Shown here: piece after piece, positions 1 through 9,262 of the stretch
How the letters are laid out: every line of letters starts with the position of its first letter
Position numbering within the stretch: the stretch's first letter is position 1
Assembly: GCA_965249005.1 (NCBI GenBank)
Contig: CBDFLD010000015.1
Location: 286,915 to 350,914, forward strand
Source of the DNA: CBDFLD01 sp965249005
GTDB lineage: Bacteria; Acidobacteriota; UBA6911
Length of the DNA: 64,000 nucleotides
Direction: 5' to 3'
The notes under the pieces: model-generated
Told to the model about the DNA's origin: nothing
Databases searched by the model: none
Seen by the model: only the letters and a program-made list of their open reading frames with translations
Position numbers and translations under genes: made by a program

Positions 1-64
1 GAGTTTTGAATCTTTACGGTAGGCTGCTTCTCGCGCTTCAACAAGCTCCTCAAAAGGGAGATTC

Positions 65-1279
65 ATGACCCGAGTGAGTGAACCAGCGAGTGGCGCTCGT
101 GGAATCTTAGAGATCGAATGTTTAAAGACCCCGAGCGGCGCGAAAGAAGAAAAACAGTTGTCGGACTTAACAATTCCGGCTGCCCAAGTCGAGTTTCAAA
201 AAGAGGATCGTTTCTGGATAGCGGAACAGATCCAAGAAGTGCTCTCCAATGGCCGCCTCACCCTGGGTAAGTACGGGGCTGCATTCGAAAAAAACTTCGC
301 CGCGTTTTGTGGAACACAACACGGCATTGCTGTGAATAGCGGAACCGGTTCGCTTGAAATCATTCTGCGCATTATGGGCGTAGCGGATCGTGACGTGCTT
401 TTGCCCACCAACACTTTTTTTGCCACGGCGGCTTCTCTTATCCACGCTGGTGGACGTCCAGTTTTTGTCGATATCGAACAGGAGTCTTTGGGGATCGATC
501 CAGAGAGGTTGGAAGAGGCCCTCACTCCGAACACCGCTGGAATAATCGTGGTTCACATTGGCGGAGTCGTTTCTCGACGTATTTCAGACATTCAGGAGTT
601 CGCCCAAAAAAAAGGGCTCTGGGTAGTTGAAGATGCCGCGCACGCGCACGGCTCGTCTCATAATGGTGTGCTGGCAGGTAACTTCGGAACTGCAGCTTCT
701 TTTAGCTTCTATCCGACCAAGGTGATGACGTGTGCCGAGGGAGGAATCATCCTTACCAGTGATCCCGAGATCGCCGAGGAAGCGCGCATATTTCGTGACC
801 AGGGAAAGGCGGGGTTCTCCCAGAACGCTCACATCCGCCTCGGCTACAATTGGCGGCTATCGGAACCACACGCTATTATCGGGCTGAAGCATCTGGAACG
901 ACTGCCCTCGATGATCTCAGCACGGCAAGAGGCCGCGGCAATTTACGATGAGTCTTTACAGGGATCAAGAAACCTGCGTCCCCTCGAGATGCCCCTTGGG
1001 TCGATAAGCAATTATTACAAATACATCGTCATTCTTCGTGATGCCATTGATCGAGGACAACTCAAGCAGAAGTTGCGGGACAGTTATTCAGTCTCTTTGT
1101 CAGGGGAAGTTTATGACATCCCATTGCACAAGCAGTCAATATTTGCGGAGTATGCTGCGGGCCCCCTTCCGGTTGCGGAGGACCTGTGTGCGCGGCACAT
1201 CTGTCTCCCCGTATTCTCGAACATGGAGAAGCGGCAAATCGAACGCGTTGTGCACTCGTTGAGGCAAATCCTAGAATAA
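65..1279 (+). CDS. DegT/DnrJ/EryC1/StrS-family PLP-dependent sugar aminotransferase
   Basis: This 404-residue protein resembles the DegT/DnrJ/EryC1/StrS aminotransferases, which transfer an amino group to keto-sugar nucleotides for surface polysaccharides or glycosylated metabolites. The PLP-binding aspartate lies in VEDAAHAHGS (D190). The Schiff-base lysine is K219 in SFYPTKVMTCAEGG, and the substrate loop VNSGTGSLE comes earlier. A ribosome site AAAGGGAG precedes the ATG by a normal distance. The first ~36 residues lie before the usual family start (IPAAQVEFQ) and look like a non-conserved extension. The epimerase gene follows after 12 bases, so the two are probably co-transcribed. Family assignment is firm; the sugar substrate cannot be read from the sequence. 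Confidence 0.93.
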   Translation: MTRVSEPASGARGILEIECLKTPSGAKEEKQLSDLTIPAAQVEFQKEDRFWIAEQIQEVLSNGRLTLGKYGAAFEKNFAAFCGTQHGIAVNSGTGSLEIILRIMGVADRDVLLPTNTFFATAASLIHAGGRPVFVDIEQESLGIDPERLEEALTPNTAGIIVVHIGGVVSRRISDIQEFAQKKGLWVVEDAAHAHGSSHNGVLAGNFGTAASFSFYPTKVMTCAEGGIILTSDPEIAEEARIFRDQGKAGFSQNAHIRLGYNWRLSEPHAIIGLKHLERLPSMISARQEAAAIYDESLQGSRNLRPLEMPLGSISNYYKYIVILRDAIDRGQLKQKLRDSYSVSLSGEVYDIPLHKQSIFAEYAAGPLPVAEDLCARHICLPVFSNMEKRQIERVVHSLRQILE

Positions 1280-1291
1280 GAGGCAACAGAG

Positions 1292-2263
1292 ATGGCAAGA
1301 GTGGTGGTCACTGGCGGAAGCGGATTCATAGGATCTCATGTCGTAGATGCCCTTGTCGAAGCGGGGCATGGCGTTACGGTGCTCGACTACAGGGTCCAAC
1401 CACATCGGGTCGACGTCGAATTGGAAAACGTCGACCTCATGGACCTGTCGTCGGTGCTATCCGCAACCAAGGGAGCGGAACATATTTTTCACCTGGCTGC
1501 CGTCTCCAACGTCAATTACGCCCTGAAGTACCCCGTTCACACGACTTCACTGAATGTCGTTGGCACTGCTAACGTATTGGAGGCCGCCCGCATCAACGGA
1601 GCCAAGCGCGTATACATGGCATCGACGGTGTGGGTTTACAATGGAGCCCCGAACGGGAATCCAGTCGACGAATCTATGCCGTTTTACCTGGACGGCGCTG
1701 GTCACATTTATACCTCAACCAAGATGGCCTGTGAGATGATTTGCCACAATTACAGCCAACTCTATGACGTGCCCTTTACAGTGCTTCGTCTGGGAATTCC
1801 CTACGGTCCTCGAATGCGGGAAGAGCTCCTTATCCCTGTCTTCATCAAGAAGGCTCTCCAAAACAAGCCATTGACGGTTGCCGGCGCCGGGGACCAATAT
1901 CGCAATTTCGTCTATGTGCGAGACCTCGCAGAGGCGCACGTGCTGGCTATGGCCGATTCGGCTGCAAATCAAACGTACAATCTCGAGGGGACTCGAAAGA
2001 TAACCGTGCTGGAAGTCGCCGAGGAGATCCGAGTCAACATCGGAGAGCATGTCAGGATAGAGTTTGTTCCCGAACGGCCGGGGGACTTCCCGGGCAAGGA
2101 GGTCTCAGCCGACAAGGCCAAACGTGAGCTAGAGTGGAACCCGAGTGTGAACTTCGAGGACGGACTGCGTTGGACGGTGGATTGGTTCCGCGGAAAGTGG
2201 CACAAGAATGATAACATCCTGCGAGCCGGCTTTGGTCGCCACGTTGCAGGCAGCTCACGCTGA
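1292..2263 (+). CDS. NAD-dependent epimerase/dehydratase (extended SDR)
   Basis: This is a 323-residue extended short-chain dehydrogenase/reductase acting on nucleotide sugars. The NAD-binding Rossmann motif VTGGSGFIGSH is at the N-terminus (residues 6-16). The catalytic YxxxK is Y140-TST-K144, and a family motif RLGIPYGPR follows. Length and motif spacing fit GalE/WcaG-type epimerases or dehydratases. It sits 12 bases behind the DegT-type aminotransferase, so the pair probably makes or modifies an amino or deoxy sugar. The last ~20 residues are basic and not conserved in the family as I know it. The exact reaction is not determinable here. Confidence 0.92.
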   Translation: MARVVVTGGSGFIGSHVVDALVEAGHGVTVLDYRVQPHRVDVELENVDLMDLSSVLSATKGAEHIFHLAAVSNVNYALKYPVHTTSLNVVGTANVLEAARINGAKRVYMASTVWVYNGAPNGNPVDESMPFYLDGAGHIYTSTKMACEMICHNYSQLYDVPFTVLRLGIPYGPRMREELLIPVFIKKALQNKPLTVAGAGDQYRNFVYVRDLAEAHVLAMADSAANQTYNLEGTRKITVLEVAEEIRVNIGEHVRIEFVPERPGDFPGKEVSADKAKRELEWNPSVNFEDGLRWTVDWFRGKWHKNDNILRAGFGRHVAGSSR

Positions 2264-2383
2264 TCGCCCGCGAGCCAACCTCTCGTCGCGCCTCACGGAC
2301 CGTTCAAACTGCTGATGAGGTTTGTATCACGACTTTCCTCTGACTGAGTCCGTCTCGCACGAATCTGAAAACCGGTCCACCCA

Positions 2384-3313
2384 GTGGAGCAAGGGCCCGC
2401 GAGCCCAACCAGCATGGAACAAGCCGACGGATTCTCGACGAGGGCCGTGGGTTTCCTATTGCGTCACTGGCCCTCGACCGCGCTAGTTACGGTCACCGTC
2501 GTAATATTGATGACTCCTCACGCTTTGGAACGCTTCTTCGTCTACTACCCCGTTCGTGAGCTGGATCTTGATCCATCTGCCGTCGGGCTTGATTTTAAAG
2601 ATGTCTTGTTGACTACAGAGGACGGCGTACAGCTCCACGGGTGGCATATCCCTCATAAAGGATCAAGCAAACACATGATCATTTTCCACGGGAATGCCGG
2701 TAACATCGGACACCGGGTCGCTTGGATCGAGATACTACATGGGGTCGGCAGCAATCTTCTTATTGTTGACTACCGTGGTTATGGAAAAAGCGAAGGGAAA
2801 CCGTTCGAGCAAGGGTTGTACATGGACGCGCGGGCTGCATACCTATGGTGGAAATCCCGATACTCGTCGAGTGGGGAGGTCATCTTGTTTGGTGAGTCGC
2901 TCGGTGGTGCGGTAGCCGTACAACTGGCATCGGAGTTTCCCGTCTCGGGACTCATACTCCAATCTACGTTTACCACGGCATGGGACATGGCGAAGACGCT
3001 GATGCCGATCGGTCTCCTGCAACCGTTGTCGGGGGTACAATTTGATTCCGCCGCCAAAATCACGACCGTGTTCTCACCAAAATTATTCATCCACGGCCGC
3101 AAAGATGAGATTGTCCCGTACCATCTAGGAAAGAAACTCTTCGATCTAGCTCCCGGGCAGAAAGACTTTTATGAGGTAAAAGAAGCTCATCACAACGACC
3201 TCCCCTGGGTGGCAGGCGACGATTACACTCAAAGGATTCGGGAGTTCGTAAGCAGCCTCGAAGGGCCCCGATCCAAGGCCAAGATCCCAAAACAAAAACA
3301 GGACCAGAAGTAA
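2384..3313 (+). CDS. Membrane-anchored alpha/beta hydrolase (BEM46/ABHD-like)
   Basis: This is a 309-residue serine hydrolase from a GTG start (an in-frame ATG at 2414 is an alternative). A hydrophobic segment near residues 33-50 suggests an N-terminal membrane anchor. The oxyanion-hole motif FHGNAGN and the nucleophile elbow GESLGG (Ser172 counted from the GTG) are typical of the BEM46/YfhR-like group. An acidic residue follows in HGRKDEIVP and a histidine in EAHHNDLP, completing a plausible Ser-Asp-His triad. The stop is 4 bases before the transporter start, indicating co-transcription. Substrate unknown. Confidence 0.85.
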   Translation: MEQGPASPTSMEQADGFSTRAVGFLLRHWPSTALVTVTVVILMTPHALERFFVYYPVRELDLDPSAVGLDFKDVLLTTEDGVQLHGWHIPHKGSSKHMIIFHGNAGNIGHRVAWIEILHGVGSNLLIVDYRGYGKSEGKPFEQGLYMDARAAYLWWKSRYSSSGEVILFGESLGGAVAVQLASEFPVSGLILQSTFTTAWDMAKTLMPIGLLQPLSGVQFDSAAKITTVFSPKLFIHGRKDEIVPYHLGKKLFDLAPGQKDFYEVKEAHHNDLPWVAGDDYTQRIREFVSSLEGPRSKAKIPKQKQDQK

Positions 3314-3317
3314 ACCC

Positions 3318-4664
3318 ATGATGATGGACCCATACGAGATTACCAACGAGGGCAGACCCGCTCCAACAACGTTGCGCCGTAGGCTGTCCTGGCTGGGCCC
3401 TGGCTTGATCATCAGCGCCTCCATCGTTGGGTCAGGGGAATTGATCGCAACCACGACACTCGGCGCTCAAGTAGGCTTCGTTGCGCTTTGGATCGTCCTT
3501 TTCTCCTGTCTCGTCAAGGTGATCATTCAGGCAGAACTCAGCCGCTACACCATTTCGACTGGGAAACCATCGCTTCAAGCTCTGGCAGAAGTCCCAGGCC
3601 CTCGCTTCCACGCTTCGTGGGCGCTCTGGTGCTGGGTCGTAATGGCGGCCGTCGTCATCCTTCAGATTGGTGGAATCGTCGGCGCGGCAGCTCAAGCTCT
3701 GGCTCTTCTTTTCCCGTTTCTTTCTGATCACATCTGGGTCTTCGTCATTGCGGGCGCAACGGCGCTATTCCTGATGAGAGGAAGATACCAGCTCGTTGAA
3801 AAGGCTTCGGCCCTTATGGTCGTAACCTTTACCGCCGCCACGGTTATCTGCGCAATCTCCCTTCAATGGACCCCCTACCGCGTTCTATGGCCGCAGTTCG
3901 TGACGGGTTTGACGTTCGATCTTCCCGTCGGGGGCTTCGCGACTGCCGTGGCCGTGTTCGGAATAACAGGCGTTGGTGCATCTGAACTGATTTCGTATCC
4001 CTATTGGTGTATCGAGAAGGGTTATGCGCGATTCGTTGGTCGTGCGGACGACACACCGGAATGGGCAGATCGAGCCAGGGGTTGGATTCGGGTGATGCAG
4101 CTTGACGTAACGCTGAGCATGATTGTCTATACCGTCGCGACAATAGCATTCTTCGTGTTGGGCGCGAGCATCTTGTTCAAGCATGGAACCATCCCGAGGG
4201 GATTTAATTTGGTAAACGATATCTCCCTAATCTACACGGAGACTCTTGGTCCCTGGGCATTCCGATTGTTCGCTGTCGGCGCCTTTGTCGTGCTCTACTC
4301 GACTTACTTCACATCGATCGCGATTCTGTCACGTTTGATCACAGATGCGGCAAGGATCCTGCAAGGAAGAGAGTCACAACCACAAAGCGAACGCTTGAAG
4401 TGGACGCAACGAATGGTCGTGAGCTTATCCTGCGTTGCACCCCTCATCTACTTCTTCTTCGCGGCCCCCCTAGTTCTTGTCATTATCGGTGGAATCGTGC
4501 AGGCAATGATGCTCCCCATTCTCGGGGCCGTTGCACTCTACTTGAGGTACAAGAAAGTCGACAAGCGCATAGCACCGTCAGCGGGAACCGACCTCCTTCT
4601 CTGGAGCAGTGTCGGCATAATTTTTGCCTTAACTCTCGCAACCGTAATCTATCAGTTTTCATAG
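3318..4664 (+). CDS. Nramp-like divalent-metal transporter homologue lacking canonical metal-site motifs
   Basis: This is a 448-residue polytopic membrane protein (about 11 hydrophobic segments) opening with the Nramp-like GPGLIISASIVGSGE. In canonical Nramp Mn/Fe transporters helix 1 carries DPGN and helix 6 carries a methionine motif of the MPH type. Here the equivalents appear to be GSGE and GVGASELISYP, so the usual aspartate, asparagine and methionine ligands are missing. Fold homology seems sound, but metal specificity or transport itself is uncertain. Nramp-related proteins with changed ions are known, and this may be such a clade. It is the last gene before a convergent metH and lies 4 bases after the hydrolase gene. 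The ATG triplet at 3318 has several in-frame neighbours, so the exact start is ambiguous by one or two codons. Confidence 0.8.
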   Translation: MMMDPYEITNEGRPAPTTLRRRLSWLGPGLIISASIVGSGELIATTTLGAQVGFVALWIVLFSCLVKVIIQAELSRYTISTGKPSLQALAEVPGPRFHASWALWCWVVMAAVVILQIGGIVGAAAQALALLFPFLSDHIWVFVIAGATALFLMRGRYQLVEKASALMVVTFTAATVICAISLQWTPYRVLWPQFVTGLTFDLPVGGFATAVAVFGITGVGASELISYPYWCIEKGYARFVGRADDTPEWADRARGWIRVMQLDVTLSMIVYTVATIAFFVLGASILFKHGTIPRGFNLVNDISLIYTETLGPWAFRLFAVGAFVVLYSTYFTSIAILSRLITDAARILQGRESQPQSERLKWTQRMVVSLSCVAPLIYFFFAAPLVLVIIGGIVQAMMLPILGAVALYLRYKKVDKRIAPSAGTDLLLWSSVGIIFALTLATVIYQFS

Positions 4665-4671
4665 GAAACAA

Positions 4672-4691
4672 GGCGTCATCTTGAAGACGCC
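4672..4691. terminator. Candidate bidirectional hairpin between convergent genes
   Basis: GGCGTC (4672-4677) and GACGCC (4686-4691) form a perfect 6-bp stem around an 8-base loop. It lies just after the transporter stop and before the metH stop, where two converging transcripts should end. There is no strong T-run, so the terminator role is a modest inference. Confidence 0.4.
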
Positions 4692-4785
4692 GGCAAGGAC
4701 TGAAAGCAAAGCAGATTTCGCTACGCTTGACTGCGATGGAACCGCTGCGATTCATTCGACCTGGGACTTTCAGCGTCTATCGAGA

Positions 4786-7700
4786 TCAACCCCCATCACT
4801 GGGCTGGTAGGCCAGATTCGGGGACAGCCAGCGCTCGACGATGTGCGCGTCCATTGCCTTCCTCACCGAGTAGTCGATAACTTGATCGCGGCCGATCTTT
4901 CCAACCGAGAAGTATCTTGCCTCGGGCAACGCAAAATAAAAACCGCTCACGGAACTGGCTGGAGTCATCGCATAGCTCTCGGTAAGCTCAATCCCCGCGT
5001 TCTTTTCGGCCTCCAGTAGATCAAAGAGAATTCGTTTCTCTGTATGGTCCGGACAAGCGGGGTATCCCGGTGCCGGACGAATACCGCGATAGCGCGTATG
5101 AAGAATATCCTCTAGATTTAGCTGTTCGTTGCTTCCGAATCCCCAGTCGTCACGAGCAATCTTGTGCAGGCATTCGGCGAATCCCTCGGCAAGACGATCC
5201 GCAAGCGCCTTGGCAAGAATCACGCTGTAATCGTCGTAATCTCTCTCGAATTCATCGCACAGAGCCTCCAGTCCATGACCGGCCGTCACTGCAAACGCGC
5301 CAAGATAATCTTCGCGCTGCGTAGCTCTTGGTGCAACAAAGTCCGCTAGTGCGTAATAGACCTTGTCCCCAGCCTTTCTCGACTGCTGACGAAGCGAATG
5401 AACGACGGCCCGCACCTGCGATCGAGAAGAGTCCTCGTATATCTCAATATCATCATCGACGCCGTTGGCCGGGAAGAAACCGTAGACAGCCGTCGCCTTC
5501 AACGACCTTTCGTTGATTATTCGAGCAAGAAGTTCCTGGGCATCATCATAGAGTTCCGCGGCCTTGGAACCAAAAGTAGGATCTTTCAAGATTCTTGGAT
5601 AAGTCCCGCGAAGCTCCCACGTGTGAAAGAACGGGGTCCAATCAATGTACGGCGCAATTTCCGACAGGGGAAAATCATTCAGGACTCGGTTGCCCGTGAA
5701 GGACGGACGAGAAATATCGGCCCTTGACCAGTCGACCGTGGGCCTCCCGTCCCTGGCCGCCTCGAGCGAGACAAGTGAAATCTGCGCTGCTCTGCCATGA
5801 TGCCGCTTTCGTGCCCTTTCCTGCTCGAGTCGAACGGTCTCTTGATACTCGCTTCGCAGCTCAGGCGTTACTAACTTAGAAGCTACGTTGGCTGCTCGCG
5901 AAGCGTCGGACACGTGAACAACACATCGATCGTACGCGGGTGCAATCTTGACCGCAGTATGAATCTGGCTCGTCGTGGCGCCACCGATCAGAAGAGGCTG
6001 GGTCAGCCCCTGTCGTTGCATTTCGCCTGCAACATGGACCATTTCGTCCAGCGAAGGTGTAATGAGACCGCTCAAGCCGACAATATCAGCGCTTTTCTCG
6101 CGAGCCGCTGTTATGATCTTGTCGCAGGAGACCATCACCCCAAGATCGATGATTTCATAGTTATTGCACCCGAGGACGACACCAACGATGTTCTTTCCAA
6201 TATCGTGAACGTCGCCCTTGACCGTGGCCATGACAATCGTTCCCCGAGAGGTTTTCCCGCCCCCGGACTCCCGATCTCCTTCCATGAAAGGCAACAGATA
6301 GGCAACGGCCTTCTTCATCACGCGAGCACTCTTGACGACCTGCGGCAAGAACATCTTGCCGGATCCGAAAAGCTCGCCCACTACGTTCATCCCGCCCATA
6401 AGGGGGCCCTCAATTATGTCCAGCGGCCTCTCGTACTTTTGAAGAGCCTCTTCCACGTCAGCTTCGATGAAGTCGACGACTCCGTCTACCAGCGCGTGCG
6501 AGAGCCTCTCCTCGAGGCTGGCTTTTCTCCAGCTGGCCTCCTTCTTGGGAGTCGTCTCCTTCTGCTCGAGGGTTGCCGCAAACTGAACCAGACGGTCTGT
6601 TGCGTCGGAACGCCGATTGAGAATGACATCCTCAACAAGTTCCAGGAGATCGGGCGGAATTTCTTCGTAGATCGTGAGCTGCCCGGCATTCACGATTCCC
6701 ATTTCCAGACCAGATGACACGGCATGAAAGAGAAACACGGAATGCATCGCTTCCCTCACCACCTGGTTTCCGCGAAAGGAGAACGAGACATTACTGATGC
6801 CACCACTCACCTTGGTCCGAGGGAACAACAGTTTTAGTTGTTGTGTGGCCTCAATGAAATTGACTGCGTAGTTATTGTGTTCGTCTATTCCCGTCGCAAC
6901 CGTCAGCACATTGGTATCAAAGATAATGTCTTGTGGAAAAAACCCAATTTCTTCCGTCAAGATTCGATAGGCGCGCTCACAAATCTCCACTTTTCGCTCC
7001 ACGGTGTCCGCCTGGCCTGACTCGTCAAAAGCCATGACCAGGACCGCGCCGCCGTATCGCTTGACCAGACCGGCTTGTCGTCTGAAGACTTCCTCTCCTT
7101 CTTTCAGACTGATCGAATTCACGATCGCCTTCCCCTGAACCTGCTTCAAACCCGCTTCGAGCACCGACCATTTCGAGCTATCAATCATCACGGGAACCCT
7201 GGCAATGTCCGGTTCCGAACCAATCAGATTCAGAAATCGAACCATCGCGGCTTCGGAATCCAACATCCCCTCGTCCATGTTCACATCTATGATTTGTGCG
7301 CCACCTTCAACCTGTTGTCGCGCGATCCCCACGGCCTGATCATACTCGTTGCTCAATACCAGTTTGGCGAACTTAGGGGATCCCGTGACATTCGTGCGTT
7401 CGCCTATATTTACAAAATTTGTCTCAGGTCGTATCGTCAGTGGCTCTAGACCGCTCAATCGTGTCAACGTATCGCGCCTTGCGGGAACGCGTGGTTCGAA
7501 ACTTTTGACAGCCTGATCGATTGCTCTTATATGATCCGGCGTTGTGCCACAACACCCTCCCACCATGTTCAACCAACCATTGGCGGCAAATCCTTCGATC
7601 ATCGCAGCCATCTCTCCCGGAGACTCATCGTATTCGCCGAAAGCGTTCGGGAGACCCGCATTGGGATAACAACTAACAAACACAGGAGCCAGACGGGACA

Positions 7701-8502
7701 GCTCCTCTAGATAGGGCTCCATTTCACCCGCTCCGAGCGAGCAGTTGATACCGATGGCAAGAAGCTCCGCATGAGATACGGAAACCCAGAATGCCTCCAG
7801 CGTCTGACCCGAAAGGGTTCGGCCGCTAGCATCGGCCACCGTCACCGACACCACTACTGGGACCCGCCAACCTCTATCGGTGAAGCATTGATCAATCGCA
7901 AAGATGGCAGCTTTACAGTTTAAAGTGTCGAAGACTGTTTCTACGATCAGCAAATCGACGCCGCCATCCAGCAAGCCACGAGCCTGCTCTGAATACGCCT
8001 CGACCAGTTGATCGAAGGTCACACCTCGCAATGCTGGATTGTTCACGTCGGGTGAGATTGACGCGGTGGAACTGGTTGGTCCGATGGCTCCAGCTACAAA
8101 ACGCGGCGGCCCAGGATTCTTTGATTCGGCTGCCTCCACCGCGTGGCACGCAATCCGGGCACCGTTCAGATTCAACTCGTAGACAAGCTCCTGCATACCG
8201 TAATCGGCCATCGAAATGATGGATGAGTTGAAGGTGTTGGTCTCGATAATGCTGGCACCTGCCTCTAGATACTGCCGATGTATTCCTTCAATGAGGCTAG
8301 GCTGGGTGAGCGTCAACAGGTCGTTGTTGCCCTTCAAATCAACCGGGTGATCTGCAAACCGATCGCTCCGGAACTCGGCCTCGTCCAAACCCGCTCGCTG
8401 AATCATCGTTCCCATTGCGCCATCAATTACCAGGATCTTTTCCGCGAGAAGTTTCGGAAGTAGTTTTCTCTTTCTGGTCCGGCGGATCTGAGAATCTGTC
8501 AT
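4786..8502 (-). CDS. metH: Cobalamin-dependent methionine synthase
   Basis: This 1238-residue MetH transfers methyl from methyltetrahydrofolate via cobalamin to homocysteine in the cytoplasm. All four modules are visible in order. The homocysteine/zinc domain has GINCSLG and VGGCCGTTPDH. The folate barrel has NFVNIGERTNVTGS. The cap and B12 domain carries the base-off histidine motif DVHDIGKNIV and GLSGLITPSLDEM. The reactivation domain has WTPFFHTWELRGTYP and RGIRPAPGYPACPDHTEK. Length matches full MetH. The ATG has no strong ribosome site. I looked upstream (8503-8701) for SAM, SAH or cobalamin riboswitch cores and recognised none. The DUF971 gene lies 199 bases upstream on the same strand. 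Confidence 0.97.
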   Translation of the reverse strand: MTDSQIRRTRKRKLLPKLLAEKILVIDGAMGTMIQRAGLDEAEFRSDRFADHPVDLKGNNDLLTLTQPSLIEGIHRQYLEAGASIIETNTFNSSIISMADYGMQELVYELNLNGARIACHAVEAAESKNPGPPRFVAGAIGPTSSTASISPDVNNPALRGVTFDQLVEAYSEQARGLLDGGVDLLIVETVFDTLNCKAAIFAIDQCFTDRGWRVPVVVSVTVADASGRTLSGQTLEAFWVSVSHAELLAIGINCSLGAGEMEPYLEELSRLAPVFVSCYPNAGLPNAFGEYDESPGEMAAMIEGFAANGWLNMVGGCCGTTPDHIRAIDQAVKSFEPRVPARRDTLTRLSGLEPLTIRPETNFVNIGERTNVTGSPKFAKLVLSNEYDQAVGIARQQVEGGAQIIDVNMDEGMLDSEAAMVRFLNLIGSEPDIARVPVMIDSSKWSVLEAGLKQVQGKAIVNSISLKEGEEVFRRQAGLVKRYGGAVLVMAFDESGQADTVERKVEICERAYRILTEEIGFFPQDIIFDTNVLTVATGIDEHNNYAVNFIEATQQLKLLFPRTKVSGGISNVSFSFRGNQVVREAMHSVFLFHAVSSGLEMGIVNAGQLTIYEEIPPDLLELVEDVILNRRSDATDRLVQFAATLEQKETTPKKEASWRKASLEERLSHALVDGVVDFIEADVEEALQKYERPLDIIEGPLMGGMNVVGELFGSGKMFLPQVVKSARVMKKAVAYLLPFMEGDRESGGGKTSRGTIVMATVKGDVHDIGKNIVGVVLGCNNYEIIDLGVMVSCDKIITAAREKSADIVGLSGLITPSLDEMVHVAGEMQRQGLTQPLLIGGATTSQIHTAVKIAPAYDRCVVHVSDASRAANVASKLVTPELRSEYQETVRLEQERARKRHHGRAAQISLVSLEAARDGRPTVDWSRADISRPSFTGNRVLNDFPLSEIAPYIDWTPFFHTWELRGTYPRILKDPTFGSKAAELYDDAQELLARIINERSLKATAVYGFFPANGVDDDIEIYEDSSRSQVRAVVHSLRQQSRKAGDKVYYALADFVAPRATQREDYLGAFAVTAGHGLEALCDEFERDYDDYSVILAKALADRLAEGFAECLHKIARDDWGFGSNEQLNLEDILHTRYRGIRPAPGYPACPDHTEKRILFDLLEAEKNAGIELTESYAMTPASSVSGFYFALPEARYFSVGKIGRDQVIDYSVRKAMDAHIVERWLSPNLAYQPSDGG

Positions 8503-8701
8503 TTTTCACGGCCCTCGTAGCTCCCCAGCGGAGCCGACCCGCACGCCGACAACCCGCTGAGAGCCCATATGCTCTTCGTCATCAGAAGATCGAATCTTGA
8601 CGAATATGGGTGTGCTCTCTCGATCCGCAACGAACCGATATCCGGGCAACTCAATGAAAAGACAAGACTACCGTTTTTCACCCATCCCCCCAAAGGACAA
8701 C

Positions 8702-9073
8702 TTACACCTCGAACGATCCCGGCTTGTTTCCGAGCATCACGGCAGGTGGATCTAGACCAGCGGGCAGACATTTAGAACAGGGACAGAGCTTCCTCAGGTA
8801 CTCGAAAGTGAAGATCCCTGTGCTGTGCCCGTCACTCCAGCGAAATCCTATGGCATAGTTCCCTACAGCCTGGACATCAAGGCGTTGCAGGTCCGCGCCT
8901 ATGCTACCGCGGAGGATCTTCCTTTCTCCTGTGAACTCTTCCACACAGGAAGCGCACGGACAGTTTTCTCTCAGGTGCCATGACGGGTATGAACTAAAGT
9001 GCCCGTCGTTCCATGTGACATCGGTCTGCGTCGGACTCACCCGCTTTATCAAGCTAGGACTTGGGTATGCCAA
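8702..9073 (-). CDS. DUF971 (GBBH-like N-terminal domain) protein
   Basis: This 123-residue protein has the DUF971 pattern: a W-DGH strand near the N-terminus, a first cysteine pair in CPCASC, a second in CPCSKC, and a repeated WSDGHSTGIF strand. The same fold forms the zinc-binding N-terminal domain of gamma-butyrobetaine hydroxylase. Stand-alone versions are common near metabolic and iron-sulfur genes, but their role is not settled. Translation is read from a TTG preceded by AAGGGGGATCAC, a fair ribosome site; no better ATG is in frame. It precedes metH on the same strand with a 199-base gap. Function is inferred only at domain level. Confidence 0.85.
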   Translation of the reverse strand: MAYPSPSLIKRVSPTQTDVTWNDGHFSSYPSWHLRENCPCASCVEEFTGERKILRGSIGADLQRLDVQAVGNYAIGFRWSDGHSTGIFTFEYLRKLCPCSKCLPAGLDPPAVMLGNKPGSFEV

Positions 9074-9262
9074 GTGATCCCCCTTACGGTTATGCTTGTT
9101 CTTTTAAGCCAGGGCTTAGTTGCCACCAGCGCCCCCTGAATTATCGCACACTGCACGCCTTACCGACCCATGGAACGATGCCGGCCGCGCCGAGAGCGAC
9201 CTGCCTTGCCCCGCGATCACACGATATGCTAATCTCTCGTCGATTTGAACCTGGAGGCCTCT

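Noticed and set aside
1..64. 3' end of an upstream gene at the window start
   Set aside because: Stop codons occur in the short stretch and no family match is possible in 64 bases.
8503..8701. SAM, SAH or cobalamin riboswitch upstream of metH
   Set aside because: I compared the conserved cores by eye and found none; a covariance search would be decisive.
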